This document shows positions 1-8,750 of a stretch of 64,000 nucleotides of DNA, one piece after another. The DNA is from Dyella japonica A8. Its GTDB lineage: Bacteria > Pseudomonadota > Gammaproteobacteria > Xanthomonadales > Rhodanobacteraceae. The position numbers and the translations under genes were made by a program. The stretch spans positions 2,356,001-2,420,000 of the forward strand of contig NZ_CP008884.1 of assembly GCF_000725385.1 (NCBI RefSeq), given 5' to 3'. The notes beneath the pieces were generated by a model, which did not search any database, had not been told where the DNA came from, and was given only the letters and a program-made list of their open reading frames with translations. Position 1 is the first letter of the stretch. Every line of letters starts with the position of its first letter.

Positions 1-2
1 CT

Positions 3-233
3 GAGACGATGGAAGATGGCGTGACGGGCCAGCTGCTGGAGCCGGGCAATATCGAGGACTGGTGCAACGCCATCCTCGCCATGTGCGATCCATCGCTGTG
101 CCGGCGCATGGGCATTGCCGCGCGCGTGTTCGTGATGGAGCATTTCAGCAACGCCGCCGTTGCCCGCGATTTCGAATGGTTGTTGCGCTTTGGCTCCGAG
201 CCCATGCACGGCTTTCATCAAGCCGCCACCTGA
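3..233 (+). CDS. Glycosyltransferase family 4, C-terminal fragment (cut by window edge)
   Basis: The reading frame is open from the first bases of the window and ends at a TGA at 231-233, so only the last ~76 residues are visible. They read E-T-M-E-D-G-V-T-G-x-L-L-E-P-G-N and then a D-P-x-L-x-x-R-M-G-x-A-A-R segment ending in a V-x-E-x-F-S motif. This is the usual C-terminal end of GT-B fold, group 1 (GT4) glycosyltransferases, where the E-x(n)-D-G-x-T-G loop helps bind the nucleotide-sugar donor. The sugar substrate cannot be told from this fragment. The gene is followed by a strong hairpin, so it is probably the last gene of its transcription unit. Confidence 0.8.
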   Translation, partial: ETMEDGVTGQLLEPGNIEDWCNAILAMCDPSLCRRMGIAARVFVMEHFSNAAVARDFEWLLRFGSEPMHGFHQAAT

Positions 234-264
234 GTCGTGGCGGGCTGTCCCCTCCTTGGCATGG

Positions 265-290
265 GCGAACCCTTCCACGGAAGGGTTCGC
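265..290 (+). terminator. Hairpin after the glycosyltransferase fragment
   Basis: The arms GCGAACCCTTCC (265-276) and GGAAGGGTTCGC (279-290) are perfect inverted repeats, with a two-base centre. The hairpin starts 31 bases after the stop codon. There is no T-run, so Rho-independent activity is plausible but not certain. Confidence 0.5.
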
Positions 291-414
291 CTGGCCGGGC
301 GCCGGCTGTGACAAACTGATGACAATCGATCGGCAATCATCGGGTGGCCAGGCGGTGCAGTGGCGCCGCGAGCGCGCCTGGCGTTACTAATAAATCCCGG
401 GTGGGGAGAGAGCT

Positions 415-1734
415 ATGCGATGCAAGCTGGCCGTGGCATGGGCCATGGCAGGGTGCGCGGCCTGTGCGCACGCCGATAGTGGCAGTTTCAACGACCTGTT
501 CACCAACGGCCATGTCGATGGCGAGCTCCGCCTGTACAACTTCAATCGCATGTACGACACGCCCAATACGCCGGATGCGAGCGCGTTGTCGCTGGCGGCA
601 CTGATCAACGGGCATACCGGTACGGTGCTCGGCGGACTCAGCTTCGGTGGTTCCTTCGTCACGGCCAACATGCTCGGCACCAAGCCGGACACCATTGCCA
701 AGACGGATACCTCGCTGATGGGCCCGAACAGTTCGCTGGGCGCCTGGAGCCAGGCCTATCTGCAATACCAGCGGGACTGGTTCCTGTTCCGTGGCGGCTA
801 CCAGTATCTGGACACGCCGTGGATGGGCGGCAACGACTCGCGCGTGATTCCCTCGTCGTACAACGCGGCGCTGGTGGGTTTCACCCCGCTCAAGGACTGG
901 AACATCTACGCCATCCGTACCTTCAGCTGGAAGAGCCGCACGTCGCAGGGCATGTACAACGACAACCTGTACTACCCGTCGACGTACCAGGGCGACTCCA
1001 TGTACGGCAACAATGGTTCGTTGCCGAAAACCGCGCCGGAGGCCAACGGTACCTGGGCCGCCGGTACCACGTATAAACAGGGCGACCTCAAGGCCGAAGC
1101 CTGGTACTACAACTTCCTGCACTTCGCGCGCATGGGCTACGTCAACGGCAGCTACACGTTCAAGACCGGTACGCCATTCGACCCCTACGTGGCCGCGCAA
1201 TGGCTCAACGAAGACAGCGGCAGCAACAACATCCTGGTGGATACGCATACCAAGCTGGTGGGCGTGGCGGGTGATCGCGTGAAGGCCGAGGCGTGGGGCG
1301 CGCGCATCGGCACCACCATCTACGACGGCAGCATCGATGTTGCGTACAACAGGCTCAGCGGCGAATCCGGCGCGGTGGGTGATGGTGCGCTGATTTCCCC
1401 GTACACCGCGAACTACGGCACCGATCCGCTGTTCACCACCTCGATGATTCGCGGCCTGGTGGAAATCGGCCCCGGCCATGCGTGGAAGGGCCGCGCGATC
1501 TACAACTTCTTCGACAAGAAGCTGCAGCTGGTTGCCGCGTATGCCAAGTACACCTCGCTCGAGCGTGGTGACAGCCACGACATGTACTTCGACATCATCT
1601 ACAACTTCGATGGTGCTCTCAAAGGCCTGCAGCTGCGCGACCGCTGGGAAAAATCAGCCGGCGGCATCGCCAACCTGAACCCCGGCAACGAGTCGTTTAC
1701 GTACAACCGCCTGATGATCTCGTACAAGTTCTGA
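415..1734 (+). CDS. OprD-family outer membrane porin
   Basis: 439 residues. Residues 1-20 form a signal peptide ending at A-H-A-D. The mature protein begins with the polar, aromatic-rich sequence of an OprD-type channel (D-G-E-L-R-L-Y-N-F-N) and has repeated alternating strands typical of an 18-stranded beta-barrel. It ends in a terminal Phe (M-I-S-Y-K-F), the outer-membrane assembly signal. The family carries small solutes (basic amino acids, carboxylates, chitooligosaccharides) across the outer membrane; the substrate here cannot be read from sequence. The start is fixed by a strong purine-rich ribosome site (GGGGAGAGAG) just upstream of the ATG. It stands alone between a hairpin and the ArsR operator region. 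Confidence 0.88.
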   Translation: MRCKLAVAWAMAGCAACAHADSGSFNDLFTNGHVDGELRLYNFNRMYDTPNTPDASALSLAALINGHTGTVLGGLSFGGSFVTANMLGTKPDTIAKTDTSLMGPNSSLGAWSQAYLQYQRDWFLFRGGYQYLDTPWMGGNDSRVIPSSYNAALVGFTPLKDWNIYAIRTFSWKSRTSQGMYNDNLYYPSTYQGDSMYGNNGSLPKTAPEANGTWAAGTTYKQGDLKAEAWYYNFLHFARMGYVNGSYTFKTGTPFDPYVAAQWLNEDSGSNNILVDTHTKLVGVAGDRVKAEAWGARIGTTIYDGSIDVAYNRLSGESGAVGDGALISPYTANYGTDPLFTTSMIRGLVEIGPGHAWKGRAIYNFFDKKLQLVAAYAKYTSLERGDSHDMYFDIIYNFDGALKGLQLRDRWEKSAGGIANLNPGNESFTYNRLMISYKF

Positions 1735-1826
1735 TCTCTGTGCGATGGCGGCGTCGCGCCGCCACCGCGTCTTTCCCTGCACCGGTACCTCCATCGCCTC
1801 TTCACGAAAAGGCGACAAAAAAGCGC

Positions 1827-1856
1827 TTGACTATCAATTAACCAAATGGTTAATTG
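1827..1856 (+). promoter_or_regulatory. Promoter with perfect palindromic operator for the ArsR-type repressor
   Basis: A perfect 9-bp inverted repeat has arms CAATTAACC (1835-1843) and GGTTAATTG (1848-1856) around AAAT. A -35-like TTGACT lies at 1827-1832 and a -10-like TTAATT at 1850-1855 (spacing 17), so the palindrome fills the promoter spacer and -10. It sits six bases before the ArsR start codon. Repressor bound here would block RNA polymerase, which is the standard autoregulation mode of ArsR proteins. The predicted transcript start falls at or next to the ATG, so the mRNA may be leaderless. The promoter call is inference; the palindrome is seen directly. Confidence 0.7.
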
Positions 1857-1861
1857 AGTGC

Positions 1862-2245
1862 ATGGCCAACACCGACGACCCGCTGTCCATCACCTTCGCC
1901 GCGCTCGCAGACCCCACGCGACGCGCCATCCTGACCCGGCTGGCCAGGGGCGAAGCCACCGTGGGCGAGTTGGGCGAACCTTTCGACATGTCCGCGCCGG
2001 CCATCTCCAAGCACCTGCGGGTGCTGGAAAGCGCGGGGCTGATCGCCCGGGAAGTGGACGCACGGTGGCGCATCTGCCGCCTGCGGGCCGAGCCGATGCA
2101 CGATGCGCACGACTGGCTTGAAGCGTATCGCCGCCACTGGGAAGGCAACCTGGATCGACTGGTCGAATTTGTCGAGCGAACCCATCGCGCCGATGCGGAA
2201 AAACGCGGCACCGGCGCACCACGCGTACCGAGGAAAAAGCCATGA
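1862..2245 (+). CDS. ArsR-family winged-helix transcriptional repressor
   Basis: 127 residues from the ATG at 1862; a longer frame upstream runs through the promoter and is not used. The sequence F-A-A-L-A-D-P-T-R-R-A-I-L-x-R-L opens the winged helix, followed by the recognition helix M-S-A-P-A-I-S-K-H-L-R-V-L-E and a wing. No Cys metal-binding motif is seen, so this is the non-metal ArsR subgroup that commonly sits beside SRPBCC/AHSA1 genes. Its stop overlaps the start of the next gene (ATGA at 2242-2245), indicating translational coupling. It most likely represses itself and the SRPBCC-GST fusion through the palindrome at 1835-1856; the inducer is unknown. Confidence 0.9.
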   Translation: MANTDDPLSITFAALADPTRRAILTRLARGEATVGELGEPFDMSAPAISKHLRVLESAGLIAREVDARWRICRLRAEPMHDAHDWLEAYRRHWEGNLDRLVEFVERTHRADAEKRGTGAPRVPRKKP

Positions 2246-3378
2246 CCACCCAAGCCGCCACTTTCGAATTGGAAATGACCCGCTTCATCCGCGCACCGCG
2301 CGACAAGGTGTTCGAAGCCCTCACCGACGAGGCCGCCATGGCGGTCTGGCATTGCCCGCGCGGCATGCACATGGGCGAAGTCAGCTCCGACCTGCGCGTC
2401 GGCGGTCGCTACCACATCACCATGGCCGGCAAGGATGGCTCGACGCACGGCGCCAGCGGTACCTACCAGGCGATCGAGCGGCCATCGTTCCTCGCCTATA
2501 CCTGGGCGTGGGATGGCGCGGGCGACGCAGCCGCGCGCACCACGCTCATCGAAGTGACGCTGACCGAGAAAGACCATGGTACTCAGCTGCACATGCGCCA
2601 TACTGGCTTCCCCGACGCCGCCACGCGCGACGATCACAACCAGGGCTGGACGTCCGTGTTCAACCACCTGGTGGATTACCTCGACCCCGATGGCACCGCC
2701 GCCAACGTGATCGTGGTGGGCAGCCCCATCAGCCCGTACGTGCGCGCCGTTCGCATCGCACTGGCGGAGAAGGGCGTGGCTTACACGCTCAAGGCGGTGG
2801 CGCCGCATACGCCCGATATCGATGCCTTGCATCCGTTCGGCAGGATCCCGGCGATGTACGACGGCCCGCTGGAGTTCTATGAGACGCGCGCCATTCTGCG
2901 CTACATCGATGAAGCGTTCGACGGTCCCAGCCTGCTTCCCCAGAGCGGCGTCACCTCGCGTGCGCGCGCCGAACAGTGGTACAGCGTGATGGATGACTAT
3001 GGCTATGACGCCATCGTCAAGCGCTTTGTACTGCAGTACCTGTTCCCCGCCTCGGCGGACAAGCAACCGGATCGCACCATCATCGATGCTGCCTTGCCCG
3101 ACATCGATCGCGTGTTGGCCACGCTCGACGCCGCCTACGGCAAGCGCGACTATCTTGTGGGCAACGCCCCGTGCATGGCGGACTACCTTGCCGCGCCGCT
3201 GTTGTACTCGCTGTCTCGCATGCCGGAAGGCCCGGCGCTGCTTGCCAAGTATCCCAACGTGCAGCGCGCGCAGGCGGTGATGCAGGCCCGGCCCAGCTTC
3301 ATCGCGGCCGAGCCGGATCTCGCCGGCAAGGCCGATGCCACCAACGTCACGCCGCTGCGCAAGGCGAGCGCAGCTTAA
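2242..3378 (+). CDS. SRPBCC (AHSA1-like) domain fused to a glutathione S-transferase
   Basis: 378 residues holding two domains that are normally separate proteins. Residues ~1-150 are an SRPBCC/AHSA1-type fold: the family's F-I-x-A-P-R-D-K-V-F-E-A-L-T start and the C-terminal H-N-Q-G-W-T-S-V-F-N-H-L helix. After a short linker (D-P-D-G-T-A-A), residues ~153-355 are a GST: the thioredoxin-like start with S-P-I-S-P-Y-V-R-A-V, then G-R-I-P-A-M and E-T-R-A-I-L-R-Y-I for glutathione binding, and a helical C-terminal domain. The frame is uninterrupted across the junction. It overlaps the ArsR gene by four bases. SRPBCC domains bind hydrophobic ligands and GSTs conjugate glutathione, so detoxification of a small molecule is a reasonable guess, no more. 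Confidence 0.85.
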   Translation: MTTQAATFELEMTRFIRAPRDKVFEALTDEAAMAVWHCPRGMHMGEVSSDLRVGGRYHITMAGKDGSTHGASGTYQAIERPSFLAYTWAWDGAGDAAARTTLIEVTLTEKDHGTQLHMRHTGFPDAATRDDHNQGWTSVFNHLVDYLDPDGTAANVIVVGSPISPYVRAVRIALAEKGVAYTLKAVAPHTPDIDALHPFGRIPAMYDGPLEFYETRAILRYIDEAFDGPSLLPQSGVTSRARAEQWYSVMDDYGYDAIVKRFVLQYLFPASADKQPDRTIIDAALPDIDRVLATLDAAYGKRDYLVGNAPCMADYLAAPLLYSLSRMPEGPALLAKYPNVQRAQAVMQARPSFIAAEPDLAGKADATNVTPLRKASAA

Positions 3379-3476
3379 CCAGCGAGAAATGCTAGGCGCT
3401 GCCCTGTGATGGCCGGTGCGACACGGTGCGTGGTGCACATCGCGGGTTGTCGGATGGAGCACCACGTTCTGTCTTG

Positions 3477-3649
3477 GAGCCTGTTCACGGCATCCTTCAA
3501 GCGCCAGATTTCCTCACCGTCATCCCCGCGAAAGCGGGGATCCAGCGACTTTCGGCTTTCCATGGTATTTAAAGGCACTGGATCCCCGCTTTCGCGGGGA
3601 TGACGGTGAGGGGAAGCAAGGTGCTACAGCGAGCTCATGAACAGGCTCT
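3477..3649. repeat. Nested inverted-repeat element, copy 1 (MITE/REP-like)
   Basis: The outer arms GAGCCTGTTCA (3477-3487) and TGAACAGGCTC (3638-3648) enclose inner arms that begin CCTCACCGTCATCCCCGC (from 3512) and end in the complementary GGGGATGACGGTGAGG at 3612. Each inner arm itself contains a small palindrome (CCCCGCGAAAGCGGGG and CCCCGCTTTCGCGGGG). A second copy with the same nested plan lies at 41233-41403. No coding sequence inside. It fills most of the 337-base gap between the GST fusion and the TetR gene. Confidence 0.8.
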
Positions 3650-3715
3650 TATGCCGTACCACCCCGCACGTCACGCTGTACGCATACGAACAAGAGTCAC
3701 GCCGGGAGGGGCGCG

Positions 3716-4258
3716 GTGGATCAACGCATCGAACGCAGCCGCGCCGCCTTGCGCACGGCCGTCGTCCAGTTGCTGCTGCAACAGCCGTACGACGTCATCA
3801 CCGTAGACGACATCACACGCCACGCTGGCGTGGCACGTTCCACCTTCTACGTGCACTTCGAAGACAAGGACGAACTGCTGCGCGCCGGCCTTGCCGGGCC
3901 GCTCGACCTGCTCTCGCAACTCGTGGCTGACCCACTGCCGGAGAACGTCATCGTCGCCGCGCTGGAACAGATGCTCCACGTCCGCGAAGCAGGTGTTGGC
4001 ATACTGCAGGGCAGTGCCCGTGAGGTGATCGCGAAGGCCCTTGCCGGCCATCTGGAAACGCGCCTCGGCGCACGCGGCCTGCATCGCCCCGGTCGCCTGC
4101 GGCTGCCGTTCCCGGTGCTCAGCCACATGCTGGCCGATGCCTTGCTCGCGGGTATCCTCGAATGGCTGCTGGCCGAGCGGCCCATGCCGGCGAGTGATCT
4201 GGCGCGTGTCCTGATGCAGCGTGCCCGGGCCATCGTCGACGCATCACGCACCGCTTGA
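3716..4258 (+). CDS. TetR-family transcriptional regulator
   Basis: 180 residues. The start is a GTG at 3716 behind the ribosome site GGGAGGGG. The N-terminal ~50 residues are a TetR helix-turn-helix: I-T-V-D-D-I-T-R-H-A-G-V-A-R-S-T-F-Y-V-H-F-E-D-K-D-E-L. The rest is a helical, ligand-binding domain with no recognisable effector signature. It is convergent with the Hsp70 gene, with only six bases between the stops, and the nested repeat lies upstream. Target genes are unknown. Confidence 0.88.
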   Translation: MDQRIERSRAALRTAVVQLLLQQPYDVITVDDITRHAGVARSTFYVHFEDKDELLRAGLAGPLDLLSQLVADPLPENVIVAALEQMLHVREAGVGILQGSAREVIAKALAGHLETRLGARGLHRPGRLRLPFPVLSHMLADALLAGILEWLLAERPMPASDLARVLMQRARAIVDASRTA

Positions 4259-4264
4259 ATCGCC

Positions 4265-5644
4265 TTACGCGGCGACTTCGCTCGCCGCCACCGCCAACCC
4301 CGACACCACGCCCAGCGAGGGATCACCGTGCACCAGCGGAATCTCCGGGAAACACGCCTGCACGCGCGCCTTCACCTGTGGCGAGCGCGAGGTACCGCCG
4401 GTAAGGAATAGGCTGGCGGGCAGGGTGGCGAGGTCGCCGCGCACCGTGGTGAGCGTGCGTTCCAGCAGGGTGAGGAAGGGTTCGATGGCCGCCTGCAGGT
4501 CGTCGCGCGTGGCATCTATGGCCAGGCCGGGTTCGATGAAGTCCAGTGTTGCGCGGTGTTCATCCGCGCCGCTCAGCATGATCTTGGTGCGTTCGGCCGT
4601 CTGGTTGAGGCGCGTGGTGGCGCCCAGCTCCTGCAGCGCGCGCAGGCGCGGGCCGTATGGCGCGGCGACCAGGCGGTAGTTCTGCTTGCGGAACTCGCGC
4701 TGCTTGGGCAGGTTGTACACGCTCGCCGCTTCCACGAACTGATGCTGCGGCACGCGCACGATGTCCTTGCCCATCAGCGGCATGAAGCTGTGCAGGCTCA
4801 CGCCCACGTCCAGATCCGTGCCGCCCTTGGGCAGGCCCCAGTTGCGTGCGATCAGGGGCATGGCGTTGCCGCCCAGTTCCGCGTGCGTCACGTCGGTGGT
4901 GCCGCCGCCGATGTCCACGATCAGCGCGTGCTGCCGTTCGCCGAGGCTCTTGTGATAGTGCATGGCCGCCGCGGCGGGCTCTTCAAGGAAACTCACCTCG
5001 TCGAAGCCTGCCGTCGCGGCCGCCTCGCGCAGGATCTCGATGGCCTGCTCCGAGCCGGCCGCGCCCATGGAGCTGCGGAACTCCACCGGCCGGCCGATCA
5101 CCGCGCCACGCACCGGCTCGCCGAACTGGCGGCTGGCGGTAAGGCGGATGTGTTCGAGGATGTGCGTGGCGATATGCACGATCACCTTGCGCACCTGCGG
5201 GTCCAGCCGGAAGCCGAACATCGACTTGGGCGACTCGATCAGGTTGCCGCCGCCGCTTTCCAGATAACCCTCCACCGCCTCTTCGCCGAACAACGCATGC
5301 TGGAAGCTGGCGACGGTGGCCGTGGCGGCGCGTGCCTGATCCTCCATCCACTGCCGGCGCACCACGCGCAGCGCATCGCGGCGCAGCTCCTCGTCGGAGC
5401 GCGACACCTCGATGCCTGCCGACGCCTGCCGGCGCAACTCGGCGCGGGCGGAGCGCATATGCGTTTCCAGCTGCGCCTCCAGCTCGGGCGTCAGTTCGAA
5501 ATCGTTCGGGTCGGGCACCAGTTCCGGGAAATACACCGCCGTGCGGAACTGCTCCGCCTCGCCAAAGCGAACCAGGGTGAGTTCACCATCGATGATGGCG
5601 GCCGCCGCTGAGTAGCTGGTGCCGAAGTCGATGCCGATGTGCAT
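4265..5644 (-). CDS. yegD: Hsp70-family protein, YegD-like
   Basis: 459 residues from the ATG at 5644-5642; a longer open frame upstream has no family similarity. The actin-like ATPase fold is shown by the phosphate-1 motif ([10 protein letters not shown] at residues 3-12), E-E-P-A-A-A-A near 220, phosphate-2 V-D-I-G-G-G-T-T-D and the adenosine motif [11 protein letters not shown] near the end. The length is that of E. coli YegD (about 450), which has a nucleotide-binding domain but lacks the normal DnaK substrate-binding domain. The cellular role of YegD proteins is poorly defined. It faces the TetR gene convergently and the methyltransferase divergently. Confidence 0.9.
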   Translation of the reverse strand: MHIGIDFGTSYSAAAAIIDGELTLVRFGEAEQFRTAVYFPELVPDPNDFELTPELEAQLETHMRSARAELRRQASAGIEVSRSDEELRRDALRVVRRQWMEDQARAATATVASFQHALFGEEAVEGYLESGGGNLIESPKSMFGFRLDPQVRKVIVHIATHILEHIRLTASRQFGEPVRGAVIGRPVEFRSSMGAAGSEQAIEILREAAATAGFDEVSFLEEPAAAAMHYHKSLGERQHALIVDIGGGTTDVTHAELGGNAMPLIARNWGLPKGGTDLDVGVSLHSFMPLMGKDIVRVPQHQFVEAASVYNLPKQREFRKQNYRLVAAPYGPRLRALQELGATTRLNQTAERTKIMLSGADEHRATLDFIEPGLAIDATRDDLQAAIEPFLTLLERTLTTVRGDLATLPASLFLTGGTSRSPQVKARVQACFPEIPLVHGDPSLGVVSGLAVAASEVAA

Positions 5645-6001
5645 AAAGAGGCCGCGCGCGAAAGGGCAATCGACCATTATCTCAGGTCTTGGCCCGGCGT
5701 GCCTGAAGGGTGGGAGCCGCGCGCCGGGCAGGCGGTTGCCTGCCCGGCGCCCAGGCACTTCTGCGCAGCCGCGTCCGGCATCCCGGCCAGCATGGGATGG
5801 CTCAAGCCGCTCCGGGTTCCGGCCGGACTTTTCAAAGCCCGGGCCGGGCGAGCTATATCGTTCGGCGTCTTTTTTGCGCAGAACATTCGGCGCAGCGTAT
5901 CCATGTTCCGATCTGCGCGCTGCGCCCACGCCGGCGTGCATCAGGCCCGTGCGGCCCGCGCCATTCCGGTCGCAAGCTGGCAGGGGCCGGGGGAGGTTCC
6001 C
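5645..6001. other. Divergent intergenic region with hairpin at 5721-5750
   Basis: 357 bases between the divergent yegD-like and mddA-like genes. It holds one perfect 13-bp inverted repeat, GCGCCGGGCAGGC (5721-5733) and GCCTGCCCGGCGC (5738-5750), with a GGTT loop. I see no convincing gene in it; short open frames on both strands are arginine/proline-rich and lack ribosome sites. Promoters for both genes must lie here but are not obvious. Confidence 0.55.
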
Positions 6002-6730
6002 ATGGGCTTCGCAGCGCTCGTTTACGGCATCTTCGTCTACGTCTTTTTTCTTGCCACCTTTCTGTACACGATCGCCTTTGTCGAACGTGTCCCGGGGTTC
6101 AAGACCATCGACAGCGGGCCGGTGGGTTCGTTGTGGGGCGCATTGATCGTGGATGCGGTGCTGCTCGGCATCTTTGCCGTGCAGCACAGCGTGATGGCAC
6201 GACAGGGGTTCAAGCGTTGGTGGACGCGCTACGTGCCGCAACCGCTGGAGCGGTCCACCTATGTGCTGGCCGCCAGCCTGGCGGTCGCGTTGCTGCTTTG
6301 GCAATGGCGCCCGCTGCCCGACGTCGTGTGGGCAGTGGACAACGCGTTCGGCAGAACGCTGCTGGTGGCTCTCTCGCTGCTGGGCTGGGTGATCCTGTTG
6401 ATCTCCACGTTCCTGATCAGCCACTTTGAGTTGTTTGGTCTGCAACAGGCGTATCTGGGCTGGCGCGGCAAGCCCCCGGCAACACCGTCATTCAAGACGC
6501 CGGTGTTCTACAAGGTGGTTCGCCACCCCATCTATCTCGGTTTCATCCTCGCGTTCTGGGCAACGCCGCTAATGACACAAGGGCACCTGCTTTTCGCGGT
6601 GGCTACCACGGGCTACATCTTCGTTGGCATTTTCTTTGAGGAGCGGGACCTGGTCGCATACTTTGGCGACGAGTATCGACGCTACCGCCAGCGCGTGCCG
6701 ATGATTCTTCCGTTCTTGCGCAGGCACTGA
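6002..6730 (+). CDS. mddA: Methanethiol S-methyltransferase-like membrane protein (MddA/NnrU family)
   Basis: 242 residues from the ATG at 6002, chosen because a GGGGGAGG ribosome site precedes it and the sequence goes straight into a membrane helix. Five or six hydrophobic segments are visible. The C-terminal part has the isoprenylcysteine methyltransferase-type SAM-binding signature: [12 protein letters not shown], then F-E-E-R-D-L and [13 protein letters not shown]. This combination is typical of MddA, which uses SAM to methylate methanethiol to dimethyl sulfide in the inner membrane. General ICMT-like methyltransferase is the fallback. It is convergent with the LysR gene. Confidence 0.72.
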   Translation: MGFAALVYGIFVYVFFLATFLYTIAFVERVPGFKTIDSGPVGSLWGALIVDAVLLGIFAVQHSVMARQGFKRWWTRYVPQPLERSTYVLAASLAVALLLWQWRPLPDVVWAVDNAFGRTLLVALSLLGWVILLISTFLISHFELFGLQQAYLGWRGKPPATPSFKTPVFYKVVRHPIYLGFILAFWATPLMTQGHLLFAVATTGYIFVGIFFEERDLVAYFGDEYRRYRQRVPMILPFLRRH

Positions 6731-6746
6731 GGAAAAGGCGGAACGT

Positions 6747-7631
6747 TCAGGCCCGTTCGCCCTGCGCGGTGGACATCAACCAGCGCCGGAACGCATCCAT
6801 GGCCGAGGTGCTCTGCGTCATGGCGGATTGCACAAGGTAGTAGGCGCCGCCCGCCTCGCGTGATCGCGAGCCGACGCGAGCGAGTGCGCCGGAAGCCAGG
6901 GCATCGGCGACCAGCACGCTGCGCCCAAGCGCCACGCCCTGGCCCGCTTCGGCGGCCTGCAGCAATAGCGATGAATCGCCATACACCGGCCCCGATGCCT
7001 TTGCGTCGATGGGGCTGTCCGTCTGGCTCAGCCAGTCTTCCCAGCGCACGAAGTCATCACGCAGCAGCGTGGCGTTGCCCAGGTCGCCCAGGTCGCGGAT
7101 ATGCGACTTTTGCAGATAGGCGGCGGTTGCGACGGGGAACAGCTCTTCATCGAACAGCTTCTCGCTGTGCAGCCCCGGCCATTCGCCGTCTCCATAACGG
7201 ATGGCGAAATCCACGTCGTCGGCATCCAGGTCGATCAGTTGGGTCGTGGCGTGCAGCCGGAAGTCCACCTCGGGATGTGCGCCAAGGAAACCGCTCAACC
7301 GGGGCATCAGCCAGCGGCTGACGAAGGAGGGCGGGGCGCTGAGCGACAGGCGATGGGGCTGTGGATGCCGCAGCGTACGACCCACGGCTGCAAGCCTGTC
7401 CAGGCAGGCTTCCACCACATCCCGCAGCGCCTTGCCGGCATGCGTCAGCGCCACGTCGCGGGGGCTGCGTTGCAGCAGCTTCGTGCCATAGAACGTTTCC
7501 AGCGCACGGATCTGATGGCTGACCGCGCTGACCGTGAGATGCAGTTCTTCGGCCGCCGCGGTGAAGCTGCGCAGGCGGGCAACGCTTTCGAAAGTCCTCA
7601 GCGTGTGCATGGGGGGAAGAACGTAGGGCAT
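6747..7631 (-). CDS. LysR-family regulator (GcvA-like subgroup)
   Basis: 294 residues. The N-terminal winged helix reads L-R-T-F-E-S-V-A-R-L-R-S-F-T-A-A-A-E-E-L and continues S-A-V-S-H-Q-I-R-A-L-E, the LysR DNA-binding signature. A two-lobed effector domain follows from residue ~95 (L-S-A-P-P-S-F-V-S-R-W-L-x-P-R-L), and F-A-I-R-Y-G-D-G is typical of the GcvA-like group. It is divergent from the secreted alpha/beta hydrolase at 7796, with a 164-base shared promoter region, so control of that hydrolase is likely. The inducer is unknown. Confidence 0.9.
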   Translation of the reverse strand: MPYVLPPMHTLRTFESVARLRSFTAAAEELHLTVSAVSHQIRALETFYGTKLLQRSPRDVALTHAGKALRDVVEACLDRLAAVGRTLRHPQPHRLSLSAPPSFVSRWLMPRLSGFLGAHPEVDFRLHATTQLIDLDADDVDFAIRYGDGEWPGLHSEKLFDEELFPVATAAYLQKSHIRDLGDLGNATLLRDDFVRWEDWLSQTDSPIDAKASGPVYGDSSLLLQAAEAGQGVALGRSVLVADALASGALARVGSRSREAGGAYYLVQSAMTQSTSAMDAFRRWLMSTAQGERA

Positions 7632-7795
7632 GCCGGTTTCCAGGTTGAAGGACGTTCAACAGCGCTTGAGGAAATATCACTTCCCGCCGGGCGGGGCGGT
7701 GCGAATACTGGCGCCCCAAAGGCAGGGTCGGCGATGCGTCGGCCATGCCGCGAAACCACCGGACTCCACGTCCTTTGACGCCACGCGGAAAATAT

Positions 7796-8737
7796 ATGCG
7801 ACTTCTCGCTTGTCTATCACTGCTGCTGATGTGCGCCCTGGCGCAGCCGGCGTCTGCCTCTTCGTTGCACGAGGGCTGGCAGAGCGTCGACGGGTTGAAT
7901 ATCTTTTATCGCGAGGGCGGCGATCCGAAGGATCCCACGGTGGTCTTCCTGCACGGTAACCCGCTTTCCTCATTGATGTACGTGAAGGTGATGGAGTCGC
8001 TGGCGACCGCCCGGCATGTCCACGTGATCGCCATGGACTACCCCTCGTTTGGCTACTCGGACGCGCCGGCTCCCGCTGCCTATACCTATACGTTCGACCA
8101 TCTGGCGCAAACCGTGGACGACTTCCTGAAGGCGCGTGGCATCACGCGATACAGCCTCTACATGCAGGATTACGGTGTGCCGGTCGGCTTTCGCCTGATG
8201 ACGCTGCACCCCGAGGCCATTGCCGCGGTGATGGTGCAGAACGGCGTCATCCACCTGGATGGCTTTCCCAGCGCGCAGGATCCGCAAGGCGAACTCCGGC
8301 AGCATTGGGAACATCGCAACCCGGCCGTGGACCGGCGGCGCGCCGCCTACGTGCGCTCACTGGGCTACCCCAACGCCAGCCACTGGGACGATGAAGACCA
8401 CGCCGGGCCGGATGCGACGTTGCAGATGATCGCGGCCATCCAGCGGCCGGGCATCATCGAGGCGCGCAACGATTTGTGGTTCAACTATGGGAGCAACGTG
8501 CAGCGCTATCCGCACTGGCAGGCACTGCTCCGCCGCCTGCAGGTGCCGGTGCTCGTGCTCTGGGGCAACAGGGATGGCTTCTTCACCACGCCGGGCGCCT
8601 GGGCTTACAAGAAGGACGCGCCGCAGGCGGAAATCCACATCCTCGACTCCACCCATTTCGCCACGCTCGATGCGCCCGATGCGGTGTCCGGGTTCGTTGG
8701 TGACTTCCTGGCGCGGCATCGGCCGGCACTGCAGTGA
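7796..8737 (+). CDS. Secreted alpha/beta hydrolase with Asp nucleophile (epoxide hydrolase/haloalkane dehalogenase-like)
   Basis: 313 residues from the ATG at 7796, which begins a clear signal peptide (M-R-L-L-A-C-L-S-L-L-L ... A-S-A-S); an upstream in-frame ATG lacks this logic. The oxyanion motif is H-G-N-P-L-S-S. The nucleophile elbow is M-Q-D-Y-G-V, where Asp replaces the usual Ser, as in haloalkane dehalogenases and epoxide hydrolases. The acid lies near G-N-R-D-G-F and the catalytic His in S-T-H-F-A-T-L. Dehalogenases usually have Trp right after the nucleophile, but here it is Tyr, so substrate class is open. It is divergent from a LysR gene. Confidence 0.82.
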   Translation: MRLLACLSLLLMCALAQPASASSLHEGWQSVDGLNIFYREGGDPKDPTVVFLHGNPLSSLMYVKVMESLATARHVHVIAMDYPSFGYSDAPAPAAYTYTFDHLAQTVDDFLKARGITRYSLYMQDYGVPVGFRLMTLHPEAIAAVMVQNGVIHLDGFPSAQDPQGELRQHWEHRNPAVDRRRAAYVRSLGYPNASHWDDEDHAGPDATLQMIAAIQRPGIIEARNDLWFNYGSNVQRYPHWQALLRRLQVPVLVLWGNRDGFFTTPGAWAYKKDAPQAEIHILDSTHFATLDAPDAVSGFVGDFLARHRPALQ

Positions 8738-8750
8738 GCCGCTGGCGGCG

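Noticed and set aside
5677..5904. 75-codon minus-strand frame between yegD and mddA
   Set aside because: Crosses a strong hairpin, composition biased and no start context.
4265..6445. Long N-terminal extension of the Hsp70 gene
   Set aside because: The extension (up to 6445) is antisense to mddA and has no Hsp70 similarity; the ATPase fold begins at the Met at 5644.
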